Below, in pieces: positions 39,382 through 47,673 of a stretch of DNA of 64,000 bases (positions are counted from its first letter, which is position 1; each line of letters begins with the position of its first letter). Made by a program: the position numbers and the translations under genes. A model generated the notes under the pieces. That model saw only the letters and a list, made by a program, of their open reading frames with translations, did not search any database and was not told the origin of the DNA. Source of the stretch: Veronia nyctiphanis (GTDB lineage: Bacteria; Pseudomonadota; Gammaproteobacteria; Enterobacterales; Vibrionaceae); the NCBI RefSeq assembly GCF_004116385.1, contig NZ_PEIB01000001.1, positions 351,368 through 415,367 of the forward strand, given 5' to 3'.

Positions 39382-40049
39382 ATGTTATTGAGTTTTTGTC
39401 TGGCATTGGCTGCTGGTGTGATTGGCGCGCAATTGGTGCTGACACTGGTGTTGCTGAAAGGGGATATCTGTCCGGGCCAAAGAGGCCGCATTCACGGCGT
39501 GTTCTGGTATTTGGTCGCAGGGTGGGGCTGGTTATCCCCGTTTCATTTTGGGCGGTACTACCTTTTCTCTCTCTGGGGATTTTTTCATTCAGGGCAAAAA
39601 CAGGCAAAACCCGGCAGGTAGGCCCAGTCCCTTTGCTTCATTTGGCGAATGGATTTGGCGTGCTGACATTGGGCATGTTTGTGCTTGAAGGTGATTTACT
39701 CAGTAACCTCATTCTGTTGCTTCAAGCTGTGATTTTGGGTGCCGCCAGTTCCCACTGTTTATTGGTGAAAGCCCGCTCTCGCTTGCAGGCATTCAACCAG
39801 ATCCTCCCCATCGTTGGCGTAGTATCAGTAATGCTGATGTCGCTGGCCGTTGCTGGTGTGGCGTACCAGCTTCAGTTAGATGTTGAGTCTATTACGCCGT
39901 TTTTGATGACCCTCGGCCTGCTGCTGTTGGGTGTGGCATTTTGGCTTGTTCACCTTTTCAAGCAAGACAAGCCCCAACTCATGATGCTTGTGCCCGCGTT
40001 GAGCGCAGTGACCTTATCTTCTTACCTGCTTAATTCGCTGATTCGGTAA
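39382..40049 (+). CDS. Integral membrane protein, frame broken near 39520
   Basis: The first part (MLLSFCLALAAGVIGAQLVLTLVLLKGDICPGQRGRIHG) and the rest (VIPVSFWAVLPFLSLGIFSFRAKTGKT... to ...SSYLLNSLIR) lie in two frames. One missing G (GCAGGGTGGGG for GCAGGGGTGGGG) joins them to 222 residues, with about six membrane segments. Family not recognised. Confidence 0.65.
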
Positions 40050-40066
40050 ACTGATAAAGGGATATC

Positions 40067-40089
40067 GTGGGTACGCGAGTACCCACTTT
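40067..40089 (+). terminator. Terminator after the membrane protein
   Basis: Stem GTGGGTAC / GTACCCAC with loop GCGA, then TTTG, 17 bp after the stop. Confidence 0.65.
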
Positions 40090-40255
40090 GTTGATGTTAA
40101 TTTCAATAGTGAACGTTTAGAACAAGCCGAGAGTCATATCAAATTATAGTTATATCAATATGCAGGTAGCTAAGCCTAAAGGCGGTGATAGTCTAACTAA
40201 GTTCTCTCTCGGTGAGATAATTTATAGTGGAAGATTAGAAATAAAGAAATTCTGA

Positions 40256-40278
40256 TAAACCCCGTATAGTGGGGTTTA
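40256..40278 (-). terminator. Terminator after the K+ channel gene
   Basis: Stem TAAACCCC / GGGGTTTA with a 7-base loop, about 47 bp after the leftward channel stop. The T-run is short, so strength is moderate. Confidence 0.5.
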
Positions 40279-40324
40279 CCTTTAGTAATTATATCTGTGT
40301 GAAGACGTTTAATTTTATAAAGAG

Positions 40325-41029
40325 TTACTCTTCCATCTCTCTTGCTTTCGATAAGGCTGACGCTACTAATCCGGCAGGTATAGAAACAATACCAAGCCCA
40401 ACTATTAGTACGAAAAATGTAAACACTTTTCCTCCTATAGTAATAGGATAAATATCGCCATACCCAACTGTTGTTAACGTTGCTACTGCCCACCAAAGGC
40501 TATGAAAAATAGAACCAAATGTATCTGGCTGTGCTGGGCTTTCAAAATAATAAATACCAACACTGGCAAGGTATAGAATTATTAGGGAAGCTGATAAAAA
40601 TAAAATTAATTCTTCTTTGGCAATGCTAAAAGCTTTATTGAATCTCCGAATCGCAGCATTATAACGAGCTAATTTTAGCACCCTTACCAATCGAAGAAAT
40701 CTAAATGCTCTCACAGATCTAAGATCTAGCCCAGTTGAGAGATAGAAAGGTAAAATTGCTAGTAAGTCGACAACTCCAAAAAATGAAAAAATAAACTTTA
40801 ATTTTTTTATCACTGCAATAGACTCTAAGAATATACTCGATAGTGAAAACAATGACAGTTATTACTTCAATAATACTTAAATAATTACTTTGTTTTGAAC
40901 TTAAGTCTGGCAATGTCTCTAAAGAAAAGCTTATCAGTGAAACTACTATTAATATCTGAGTAAACAGAGAAAAAACCTACCTAACTTTGTCGACTGGTCA
41001 TCAACTATTTTTCTTAAAAATTCTTTCAT
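40325..41029 (-). CDS. Voltage-gated K+ channel family protein, two frame breaks
   Basis: Six-segment (Kv/Kch-like) channel. S1 is VFSLFTQILIVVSLISFSL; S4 has spaced arginines, DLRSVRAFRFLRLVRVLKLAR; the pore has the filter TLTTVGYGD; S6 is KVFTFFVLIVGLGIVSIPAGLVA. The start MKEFLRKIVDDQSTKLGR (ATG at 41029, AGG upstream) and S1 are in different frames (T-run of 6 where 7 fits, near 40970). S2/S3 and the rest are also offset (A-run of 7 where 6 fits, near 40810). Corrected length is ~234 residues. It is the leftmost gene of the cassette-like array. Confidence 0.85.
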
Positions 41030-41039
41030 ATTTACCTGA

Positions 41040-41165
41040 TCCGAAAAAGGAATTCTCCGAGTGGCGGAGGAAAATAATTTTTTCTAGCTCACCGATAATC
41101 GATGAAAATCGGTTTCATGAAAAAACACCAAACTGGGATATAATTTTGAGAACAACTCAGGATTT
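41040..41165 (-). repeat. Partial copy (R1) of the ~300-bp dispersed repeat
   Basis: Carries the segment GAAAATCGGTTTCATGAAAA and AAACACCAAACTGGG, also found in copies near 42220, 44085 and 45912. The rest of the repeat is missing or diverged. Ends just before the attC site. Confidence 0.55.
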
Positions 41166-41174
41166 CCTTTTGTT

Positions 41175-41319
41175 GTATAACGCCTTGTTAAAGTGTGAGC
41201 AACGCAATACTCAAGCCGCCGCATACCACCTTAAACACAAAGCGCAACACATATTGAAAGTGCCACGCCTTGCGAGTCACTCTTGAGCAGATTGTTGTAA
41301 GGTTTAGGAGGCGTTATAC
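41175..41319 (-). other. Integron attC site (Vibrio type)
   Basis: About 145 bp bounded by GTATAACGCC on one end and GGCGTTATAC on the other (the R''/R' core). On the minus strand the body reads CTCAAGAGTGACTCGCAAGG..., GTGTTTAAGGTGG and GCTTGAGTATTGCGTTGCTC, which is the pattern of Vibrio chromosomal-integron attC. It follows the GIY-YIG gene directly, as expected of a cassette attC downstream of its gene. Confidence 0.85.
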
Positions 41320-42110
41320 CCAAAATTTACAGTCTGTAGTTTTGATTTCCATAAACTCTCACGCTTAATGACTTGTTCAGGATTCAGTGATGAAGACAGG
41401 ACTTCAAGAATTGTAAACTTAAAGTGTTTTTCAAAGTAGTCGCGGGTATTTATAGCATAAAGTTCTTTCAGCTCTTTATTATTTCCGTGGTAGCCATAAA
41501 TATAGTCAGACCAACGTCCCCAAATGCCATTAGCTCCGTAAGCTGAACCAATATAGTGCTTTCCTGTTTTAGTATCGGTTAATAAGTAAATACCAAAAAC
41601 ACTACTTAACGCCACTTTCCAGTCATTTAATTCATTTTTTATAACTATGCTCATCACTTCAAAGCTATGGTTCACGTCATCATAAGATTCAAAGCACTCA
41701 CCTTGATATGAATATTGTAAAATTGATGATACTTTTGAGTGCGAGAAAATATAATCTGGCTTGAAGACAGTACCCCTCGTATTATCTCCTTTATAATCAA
41801 TTATTAGGCGACCAATAAGTTCAGAAAATTGACTGTTTAACTTTACCTCATAGCTATCTGAATCACGGCTGGTAATGTCAAAAATACCACCAAACAAAAA
41901 CTCTGATCCAGAAACTTGGGCGAAGCTTACTATTTTGTCTTTAACAAAACGTTCCTTTTTCGTCCCTCTGTACACTTGCCAACCAGCCCACTCTTTATGA
42001 CTTCGAGCCAATACATCAATAGGACGAGTTCCGCCTGGCTCTTGTTTTGCCAGGTGGAAGCGGTATTCAGAGTTATTATTTAACTCTGAAAAAATTAAAC
42101 CCAAATCCAT
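41304..42110 (-). CDS. GIY-YIG nuclease-domain protein in an integron-type cassette
   Basis: 268 residues. The C-terminal ~95 residues form a GIY-YIG domain: GIYLLTDTKTGKHYIGSAYG (GIY ... YIG), GRW with the conserved Arg, and Glu in VIKRESLWKSKL. The N-terminal ~170 residues (ELNNNSEYRFHLAKQ...) are not recognised and may bind DNA or target. The last codons overlap the attC site by ~16 bp. A role in defence or DNA repair is possible but not shown. Confidence 0.85.
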   Translation of the reverse strand: MDLGLIFSELNNNSEYRFHLAKQEPGGTRPIDVLARSHKEWAGWQVYRGTKKERFVKDKIVSFAQVSGSEFLFGGIFDITSRDSDSYEVKLNSQFSELIGRLIIDYKGDNTRGTVFKPDYIFSHSKVSSILQYSYQGECFESYDDVNHSFEVMSIVIKNELNDWKVALSSVFGIYLLTDTKTGKHYIGSAYGANGIWGRWSDYIYGYHGNNKELKELYAINTRDYFEKHFKFTILEVLSSSLNPEQVIKRESLWKSKLQTVNFGYNAS

Positions 42111-42134
42111 AAATACCTCTGAACTTGAAAAACC

Positions 42135-42465
42135 ATAAAACCCCAGATTTTCCTATGTGATGCAAGGACTAAACTTGCAACTGCTGGCAGGCCACTAATT
42201 TTCGGGCTTGCCAATAATCGGCGTAAATCGATTTGGCGAAAAATAAAACTTTAGGGGTGATTAATTACATTGAGCGGAGCATATCAAACTGGACATGTGG
42301 AGAGAACACTAAATAAGAGTTTATACTCTAAATCGTACTGAATTTGAGACATTATTTACTAAGTGTAGCGAAGTGATTTCTATTCTCTTTTATTGGTTGC
42401 GAGCATGTAAAGGGTTTGAGTGAAAAAGGCTAAATCAAGTTAGCGCCCGTAGGTGCGGGGTGTAT
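42135..42465 (-). repeat. Dispersed repeat copy R2
   Basis: Carries the diagnostic GCGAAGTGATTTCTATTCTC and TTGGTTGCGAGCATG, plus the CGGGCTTGCCAATAATCGGCG segment in diverged form. It lies between the GIY-YIG gene start and the next gene's stop. Confidence 0.65.
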
Positions 42466-42568
42466 GACTCTCAGTGATAGGTACTGATGATGCACGAAAA
42501 AATTGCAGGACGTGGTGAAACCATCATCGCGCGTTGGTCGTTCCGTTGGTTAGATCGTTACGTGTAAA

Positions 42569-42997
42569 CTACGCCAGCTTTTTATACAAAGGGTAATATA
42601 AAATACCACTTAATATCATTGGATATACAACACTCAAAAGAGCCAGTGCTAATGCATAGCCTAAAACAGATAGATCTTCTATATTGTTAGCAATAGCAAC
42701 TAAGCTAATTAAGAAAGAAATACCAACTGCCCAGAATGAAAATTTAATTTTTGCTTTATAAACTAAACCAAGTTCTGGTTTCTTGGTCGATGGATGAGTA
42801 AACATATACTTAAAGCCAACTATTGATTTTAGTGTTTTATCCCAACCAAATACTGCAAGAGGAATACCATAAACAAAACCCAGAATAACAATGAACGTTT
42901 GGGTATCTAGAAATATTCGCCAATCAGCCGATAATGTGACCGACAAAAAGATAGCCGCCACAGAAATTAACCAACCTATAAAATGACTCATAAACAC
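42569..42997 (-). CDS. Small integral membrane protein
   Basis: 142 residues with about four hydrophobic segments (FIGWLISVAAIFLSVTLS, FIVILGFVYGIPLAVFGW, FWAVGISFLISLVAIAN, LALALLSVVYPMILSGILYYPL). Cytoplasmic-side loops carry Lys. Not recognised; typical of cassette-borne unknowns. Confidence 0.7.
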   Translation of the reverse strand: MFMSHFIGWLISVAAIFLSVTLSADWRIFLDTQTFIVILGFVYGIPLAVFGWDKTLKSIVGFKYMFTHPSTKKPELGLVYKAKIKFSFWAVGISFLISLVAIANNIEDLSVLGYALALALLSVVYPMILSGILYYPLYKKLA

Positions 42998-43014
42998 TTC
43001 CTAAGTTACCCACC

Positions 43015-43300
43015 CAAAGTAGACACTCTCTATAGGTATAATCAACCAATACGGAGGTGTCTCAAAGACATGCAAAATACAAACTGGGGTATATCAAATT
43101 GTAGTGGATAGAGCATATCAAACAGGAGATAAGGCAAGAATCTTTTTTAAGTGCTTTTGCTCTAAAAGTAAGCGGGTTTAGATCAGAAATTTGCTGGGTG
43201 CAGCGAAGTGATTTCTGTTCTCTTTTATCGGTTGCGAGAGTGCGAAAGGTTTGGGTACAAAAGGCTAAAAGCAGATTGCCCCCGCAGGGGCTGTACTTGA
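43015..43300 (-). repeat. Dispersed repeat copy R3
   Basis: Has the core CAGCGAAGTGATTTCTGTTC and CGGTTGCGAGAGTGCGAAAGG, then a small CCCCCGCAGGGGC hairpin. The outer part is diverged from R4/R5. Confidence 0.65.
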
Positions 43301-43324
43301 TGACATTATTGGTCTTTATTCGTC

Positions 43325-43949
43325 TTATGGATACTTAGCGACAATGTCTTTCACCATTTTCGAGGGGGTATTTACGCCATTGCTACCTTGAGTATTGATA
43401 AACTCTGGATGCACCCGTATTGCAACAGCCGCCAAGGAAGAGCTTGAAATAGGCACGTAACCATCAGGAAAGAGTTCTCTGTTATCGGTTAAGAATTTCG
43501 CAGCGTCATTGACCGCTTTTTGTAGTTTTTTACTCTCGGGTTTCTCGTAACTGAATTCCCACTCAGCCACTTTTTTTAGAAATACTCGGCCCTTCGTCCC
43601 TTGTATCAGCGTCAGATGCCTTTAACACTCGACAATCATACTGCCGACAGGTTTCTGGCCGATATTGATAAATGGTACATGCGCCATTTTTAAACATTGG
43701 GCAATGGCCTTTTTTGTCGTAGCCCATCAGGTAGTGGTTTGGCGGCAGTGACGGTGCGGAAAAAAGAAGCTGCTCAGGAATAACCTCAAGTGCGCCTGTA
43801 TCACTCGGGCGGATCAGTATAAATTTTGAAGAGGTACAACATCCAACACAGCCATTACAAGGTACATTACCCTCACTTTGGCCTTTCATTGTTAATGTAA
43901 AATCACTGATCCACTCTGAGAATTCGCCAGCTTCAGCGCGCTTACTCAT
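43325..43949 (-). CDS. YkgJ-type Cys-cluster protein, frame broken near 43575
   Basis: The first part has the signature CNGCVGCC, CPMFKNGACTIYQYRPETC and QYDCRVLKA, i.e. eight or more Cys that bind zinc or an Fe-S cluster in this family. The frame stops after SISKKSG; the second frame begins VAEWEFSYEKPESKKLQKAV..., which is the normal continuation of YkgJ-like proteins. A run of seven As (six fit) accounts for the break. Corrected length ~207 residues. The start ATG at 43949 has AAGGAAG upstream; an upstream ATG at 44021 is less likely. Function of the family is unsettled. Confidence 0.8.
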
Positions 43950-43984
43950 AAACTTCCTTTTATTATTGTTAGCCTGATTAATGG

Positions 43985-44325
43985 CTAACCGTGTTATCAA
44001 CCCCAAAGTATCCAATGTCATTCAAGGGATATATTTTCAACTGTTGGTAAGCCGCTCGTTTTCTGGCTTGCAGACAATCAGCGAAAATCGGCTTCGTGAA
44101 AAAACACCAAACTTGGGGGGATTAATTAGATTGGGCGCAGCATACCAAACTGGGCATGGGGCGAGAATGTTGCCTAAGTGCGTTCGCTCGAAAAGCCACC
44201 ACTTTTTGAGAGGAAATTTACGGAATACAGCGAAGTGATTTCTATTCTCTTTTATAGGTTGAGAGTTTGCGAAAGGCTTAGGTATAAAAGTTGTAAGGCA
44301 GATAGCCCCCGAAGGGGCGAGATTT
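43985..44325 (-). repeat. Dispersed repeat copy R4
   Basis: A full-length copy, similar along its length to R5. It holds GCTTGCAGACAATCAGCGAA, AAAACACCAAACTTGGGG, GCATACCAAACTGGGCATGG, CAGCGAAGTGATTTCTATTC and the CCCCCGAAGGGGC hairpin. It fills the gap between the YkgJ gene and the next acetyltransferase. Confidence 0.75.
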
Positions 44326-44326
44326 A

Positions 44327-45175
44327 TTAATCTTGTTCAAAAAAACGATAGATAAAGTACGAGTCGTAAACCCCGGCTTTTTTATAGCCGAGTTTCTGCG
44401 CGAGTTTCACCGAGCTTTCATTTGCAGCATCCCAATACGGGAAAAGCCCTTGTTCAAGGCAGTGAAGGATTAAGGTTGCGCAGACTGCTGTTGCCAGCCC
44501 TTTCTGCCGATGGGCTCCGTCGATACATATGTCGACTTCTATACCATCATCGTAATTATTGTGTGAGGCTGCTGCGCCTACCATCTGCGCTTGAGTTGGC
44601 TCACAATTGGCTGCCTCGCCCTCGTTCTTGTCGTCTTTACCGTCAAAGAGAACACAATACCCCAAACCACGCGCCAAAAAGTCCTGCGCATTTTTATATT
44701 GAGGCCCCGTGACGGGAATGAGGGAGTGAAGTTCAGCGTTTTCGAGAAAGCTGAGATCGATTGGCTTAATGCTGTATCCAACTGGCAGATCGTTGGCTAA
44801 CTTGGATAATTTAGCGATGTCAAAATGGGCTGGATCATGCTCAAACACAGTTCGGGTATCTATGCTAAAACGGTTTTTGAAGCGTTCTTCAAGAATCGCT
44901 TTCCATTGATCGTCAAAAACAGTCGCACACATGTATTCGTTAAAGTTACTCAGCAGTTCAACGGCATATTGACAGTCACCGACAAAATAATGTGTGGCTC
45001 CAACCTGAATTTGCGCTGCTGTAGGGTTATTTAGGTCATTCGTCCACACTGTGCCATTGTGTCCTTGCAAGCAAGCCTTAGTTGCATGCATTTCAGTTGG
45101 GGCAAACAAGGCCTCTAATTTCTCAGTTAATTCAGGCTGCAGTCGTAACTCTCTGGCTCTTAATCTATGTAACAT
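44327..45175 (-). CDS. GNAT-type acetyltransferase (large)
   Basis: 282 residues. The acetyltransferase core lies in the C-terminal ~120 residues: VDICIDGAHRQKGLATAVCATLILHCLEQG, then WDAANESSVKLAQKLGY. The N-terminal ~150 residues, with TNDLNNPTAAQIQVGATHYFVGD, match the GNAT_acetyltran layout. Preceded (on its 5' side) by a short stretch that looks like a broken attC (TAACAAAGC). Confidence 0.82.
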   Translation of the reverse strand: MLHRLRARELRLQPELTEKLEALFAPTEMHATKACLQGHNGTVWTNDLNNPTAAQIQVGATHYFVGDCQYAVELLSNFNEYMCATVFDDQWKAILEERFKNRFSIDTRTVFEHDPAHFDIAKLSKLANDLPVGYSIKPIDLSFLENAELHSLIPVTGPQYKNAQDFLARGLGYCVLFDGKDDKNEGEAANCEPTQAQMVGAAASHNNYDDGIEVDICIDGAHRQKGLATAVCATLILHCLEQGLFPYWDAANESSVKLAQKLGYKKAGVYDSYFIYRFFEQD

Positions 45176-45224
45176 TGTATTTTCCTGATATGCCTTTTCT
45201 ATTTTTCGTGATCACTACATCCAA

Positions 45225-45285
45225 AGGAAACCGAAAAATTCAAGTATTGGTAATCGGTTTTAAATGCTTTGTTATGAGCGGGGTT
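45225..45285 (-). other. Possible truncated attC after the deformylase gene
   Basis: Just after the def stop the minus strand reads CATAACAAAGC, then AAACCGATTACCAATACTTG. This resembles the first part of a Vibrio attC, but the matching GCGTTA end is absent within 120 bp. A remnant is a guess. Confidence 0.35.
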
Positions 45286-45787
45286 AAGAATGTGCTTTTA
45301 CGTACTTTTTGACCTTTTTCATCGCCATTTGACGCTTTAGTGGTGAGAGGTAGTCGATAAACAAGTTACCCGACAAATGATCTATTTCGTGTTGCATGAC
45401 GATGGCGAGAAAATCATCACTTTCGATAGTTATTGGCTTACCTTCGCGATCTAATGCAGAGACTACCACTGAAGTAAAACGCTCTACCTCTGCATAGTAA
45501 TCCGGAACGGATAAACATCCCTCTTCACCCAATGTTTTATCTGAGCCACTAATTACTTCAGGGTTAACCAAAATTAACGGTTCATCTCGACTTTCTGAGA
45601 CGTCGACAATGACAACGGCCTCTTTACGGCCAACTTGAGTCGACGCCAAACCGACACCATTGTCAGTCGAATATAAGGTTTCCAACATATCGTCAATTAA
45701 TGTTTGTATCGACGAAATATCTTGCACCTTTTCCGCTTTAACTTTAAGCCTTGGGTCTGGTGCAGTCAGAATGTCTAAAACTGCCAT
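45284..45787 (-). CDS. def: Peptide deformylase (cassette-borne)
   Basis: 167 residues with all three metal/active site motifs: GVGLASTQVG (motif 1, G-x-G-L-A-A-x-Q), EEGCLSVP (motif 2, with the Cys) and QHEIDHLSG (motif 3). It would remove the formyl group from nascent proteins. As an integron-region copy it is likely in addition to the usual fmt-linked def. Downstream, minus strand, CATAACAAAGC resembles the start of an attC. Ends in KKYVKAHS. Confidence 0.9.
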   Translation of the reverse strand: MAVLDILTAPDPRLKVKAEKVQDISSIQTLIDDMLETLYSTDNGVGLASTQVGRKEAVVIVDVSESRDEPLILVNPEVISGSDKTLGEEGCLSVPDYYAEVERFTSVVVSALDREGKPITIESDDFLAIVMQHEIDHLSGNLFIDYLSPLKRQMAMKKVKKYVKAHS

Positions 45788-45814
45788 ATTTTCCTTCTCA
45801 TTCCTGGAAGCTTA

Positions 45815-46165
45815 TAACGGTGTTATAAACCCCAAGGTGTTCAAGATAATTCAAGGACGATAATTTCAACTATTGGTAAGGCTCTGGTTTTCGGGCTTGC
45901 AGACAATCAGCGAAAATCGGTTTCTTGAATAAAACACCTAATAGGGGAGTATTTATCGTATTGCGCTTAGCATACCAAAATGGGCATGGGGCGAGGATCC
46001 TGCCCCAGTGCGCTCGCTCGAAAAACCATGACCTTTTGGGCGGAAATTTACCGGATTCAGCGAAGTGATTTCTCTTCTCTTTTATAGGTTGAGAGAGTGC
46101 GGAAGGATTGGGTGCAGAAGGCTCAAAGCAGATGGCGCCCGCAGGGACCTTGGCCTCGGTTTTAG
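45815..46165 (-). repeat. Dispersed repeat copy R5
   Basis: Full-length copy similar to R4. It carries TTATAACGGTGTTATAA at its outer edge (45815-45831), the GGCTTGCAGACAATCAGCGA and GCATACCAAAATGGGCATGG segments, and CAGCGAAGTGATTTCTCTTC. An open frame inside it (45870-46172, minus) is probably not a real gene. Confidence 0.75.
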
Positions 46166-46171
46166 TTGGCA

Positions 46172-46609
46172 TTAAAACTCATGGGTCATGAGTAGATTTT
46201 CTTCATGTCCGTGGTAACCATATTTAAGGTAGAAATCTTTTGCGAATGTTGTTTTGTCTGTCAGAAGATAGAAACACGTTATGTTGTCTCTCTTCGCGTG
46301 TGATTTTAGCTCGTCCATTAGCGTTACTCCCACGCCTTTACGTTGCTCTTTACTACTCACAAACAGCTCAACTATCTCAAGCTCAAGTTCGCCTTTAAAG
46401 CTTCCAACTCTGGACAATACCGCACCAATGAGTCCATTTTCATTTTCAGCGGCATACCCATAAAATCGATATGATTTAAATATTATTTCTAAGCGTTCGT
46501 AAGCCCACGCTTTCGTCCAGTTATCATTCCATGGTTCTGCATTAAAGACGGACACGTATAAATCGGCCAGACAGTCCAAATCTTTCTCTTCAATTTTTCT
46601 AATGTTCAT
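46172..46609 (-). CDS. GNAT N-acetyltransferase
   Basis: 145 residues. The motif VSSKEQRKGVGVTLMDELKSHA (Q-R-K-G-V-G) is the acetyl-CoA site, preceded by the beta-strand LELEIVELFV and followed by DFYLKYGYHG. Small acetyltransferases are among the most common integron cassette cargo. Substrate unknown. Confidence 0.85.
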   Translation of the reverse strand: MNIRKIEEKDLDCLADLYVSVFNAEPWNDNWTKAWAYERLEIIFKSYRFYGYAAENENGLIGAVLSRVGSFKGELELEIVELFVSSKEQRKGVGVTLMDELKSHAKRDNITCFYLLTDKTTFAKDFYLKYGYHGHEENLLMTHEF

Positions 46610-46830
46610 TATTTATTTCCAATTATCTTCTCACTCTGATGCCAAGGTGAGTACATCTAAAGGAGTTTAACCACCGACGTTTTTCAGCTACCAGACACAC
46701 CACTTATAGCGACTTTGATTTCAGGTATCGTAATTTTGAATATCGAACTATTGTGCAAACTAACGCTCTCAACATGGAAAAACTGAAAAGCAGTAGATAG
46801 TTGTCCTGATACTGGCTTGTTATATATGCG

Positions 46831-47043
46831 TCAGGCTGCCGCCTCAACTTGTAGGTCTTTCTTTAGCAACAAAATGATCAAATAGATGAAGTTAAGTGGT
46901 GGAACGAAACACAAGGCGACGCCAATCAAAGCAGCCACTTTTGGTGTAGACGTTTTTCTTTTACCCAAGTAGTAGCTCAAGCCTCCGACAAACAACATCG
47001 AGATAAAAACCAACTGACTTAGTAAAACAATGTTGAAACTCAT
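46831..47043 (-). CDS. Small membrane protein
   Basis: 70 residues with two hydrophobic segments (IVLLSQLVFISMLFVGGLSYYLG and VAALIGVALCFVPPLNFIYLIILLLKK) separated by a basic loop. Function unknown; rightmost gene of the array. Confidence 0.6.
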   Translation of the reverse strand: MSFNIVLLSQLVFISMLFVGGLSYYLGKRKTSTPKVAALIGVALCFVPPLNFIYLIILLLKKDLQVEAAA

Positions 47044-47181
47044 TAAATTCCCTTTTATTTACAACAGTCTAATTCACATCAATGTGCCCAATATAATCTC
47101 TGCGATTTGCCCGTTTTCATTTAAGCGTATATTTTGCGACCCTCTGCACGCCTTTAATTTTGTGGCTTACAGTCAATAGAC

Positions 47182-47553
47182 TTGCACCTTCCCGGTGAAA
47201 ATCGTGGTCACACACATCTTCAAGGGCCTGTGTGTTTTCTCAATTTCTTTACTCAGTCAATCGGTGGTTTTGCTAAACTTTTTAGTAAGTCATATCCAGC
47301 TTTGAATGCAGAAGATTTTCACTGTGATGAATACTTTATTGCTGGTGGGGAGGATGTAGTGGAAATACACAATGCCATGAATCTTGATGGTGCCATCTTG
47401 TACGGGATCATTAATGAAAAGCTTCGCTTGGAATGCGACAGCCTCGAAAAGCTGATGACCAGGATGGAATTGGACGAAACAAAGCTCCAAGAAAAGCTCG
47501 ATGAGATGGGGTGTTATTACGACCCTGTGGTCAATCAGTTGAGGCAAAAGTAG
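47182..47553 (+). CDS. Hypothetical protein, start uncertain
   Basis: About 105-123 residues. A TTG at 47182 is the first possible start, but the part up to ~47260 includes a small hairpin (CACACA/TGTGTG), so the true start may be later. The C-terminal ~75 residues are helical and acidic (DSLEKLMTRMELDETKLQEKLDEMG). No motif recognised; the frame could be a truncated gene. Confidence 0.5.
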   Translation: MHLPGENRGHTHLQGPVCFLNFFTQSIGGFAKLFSKSYPALNAEDFHCDEYFIAGGEDVVEIHNAMNLDGAILYGIINEKLRLECDSLEKLMTRMELDETKLQEKLDEMGCYYDPVVNQLRQK

Positions 47554-47673
47554 CCGTCAAATCTGATATCTCATCAAGCTGCCATCACAAGCGCGGATCT
47601 CAAGCGGCTATCACTGGTGCTAACCATAAGGGCAGTTCGATTCGCTGCCCTCTTATTGGTTCATTGATCTGTT

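Noticed and set aside
45870..46172. A 100-codon minus-strand frame inside repeat R5
   Set aside because: It lies fully inside the dispersed repeat, lacks a good start, and other copies do not keep the frame.
40000..47600. tRNA or integrase gene as an island anchor
   Set aside because: None was found on either strand in the window.
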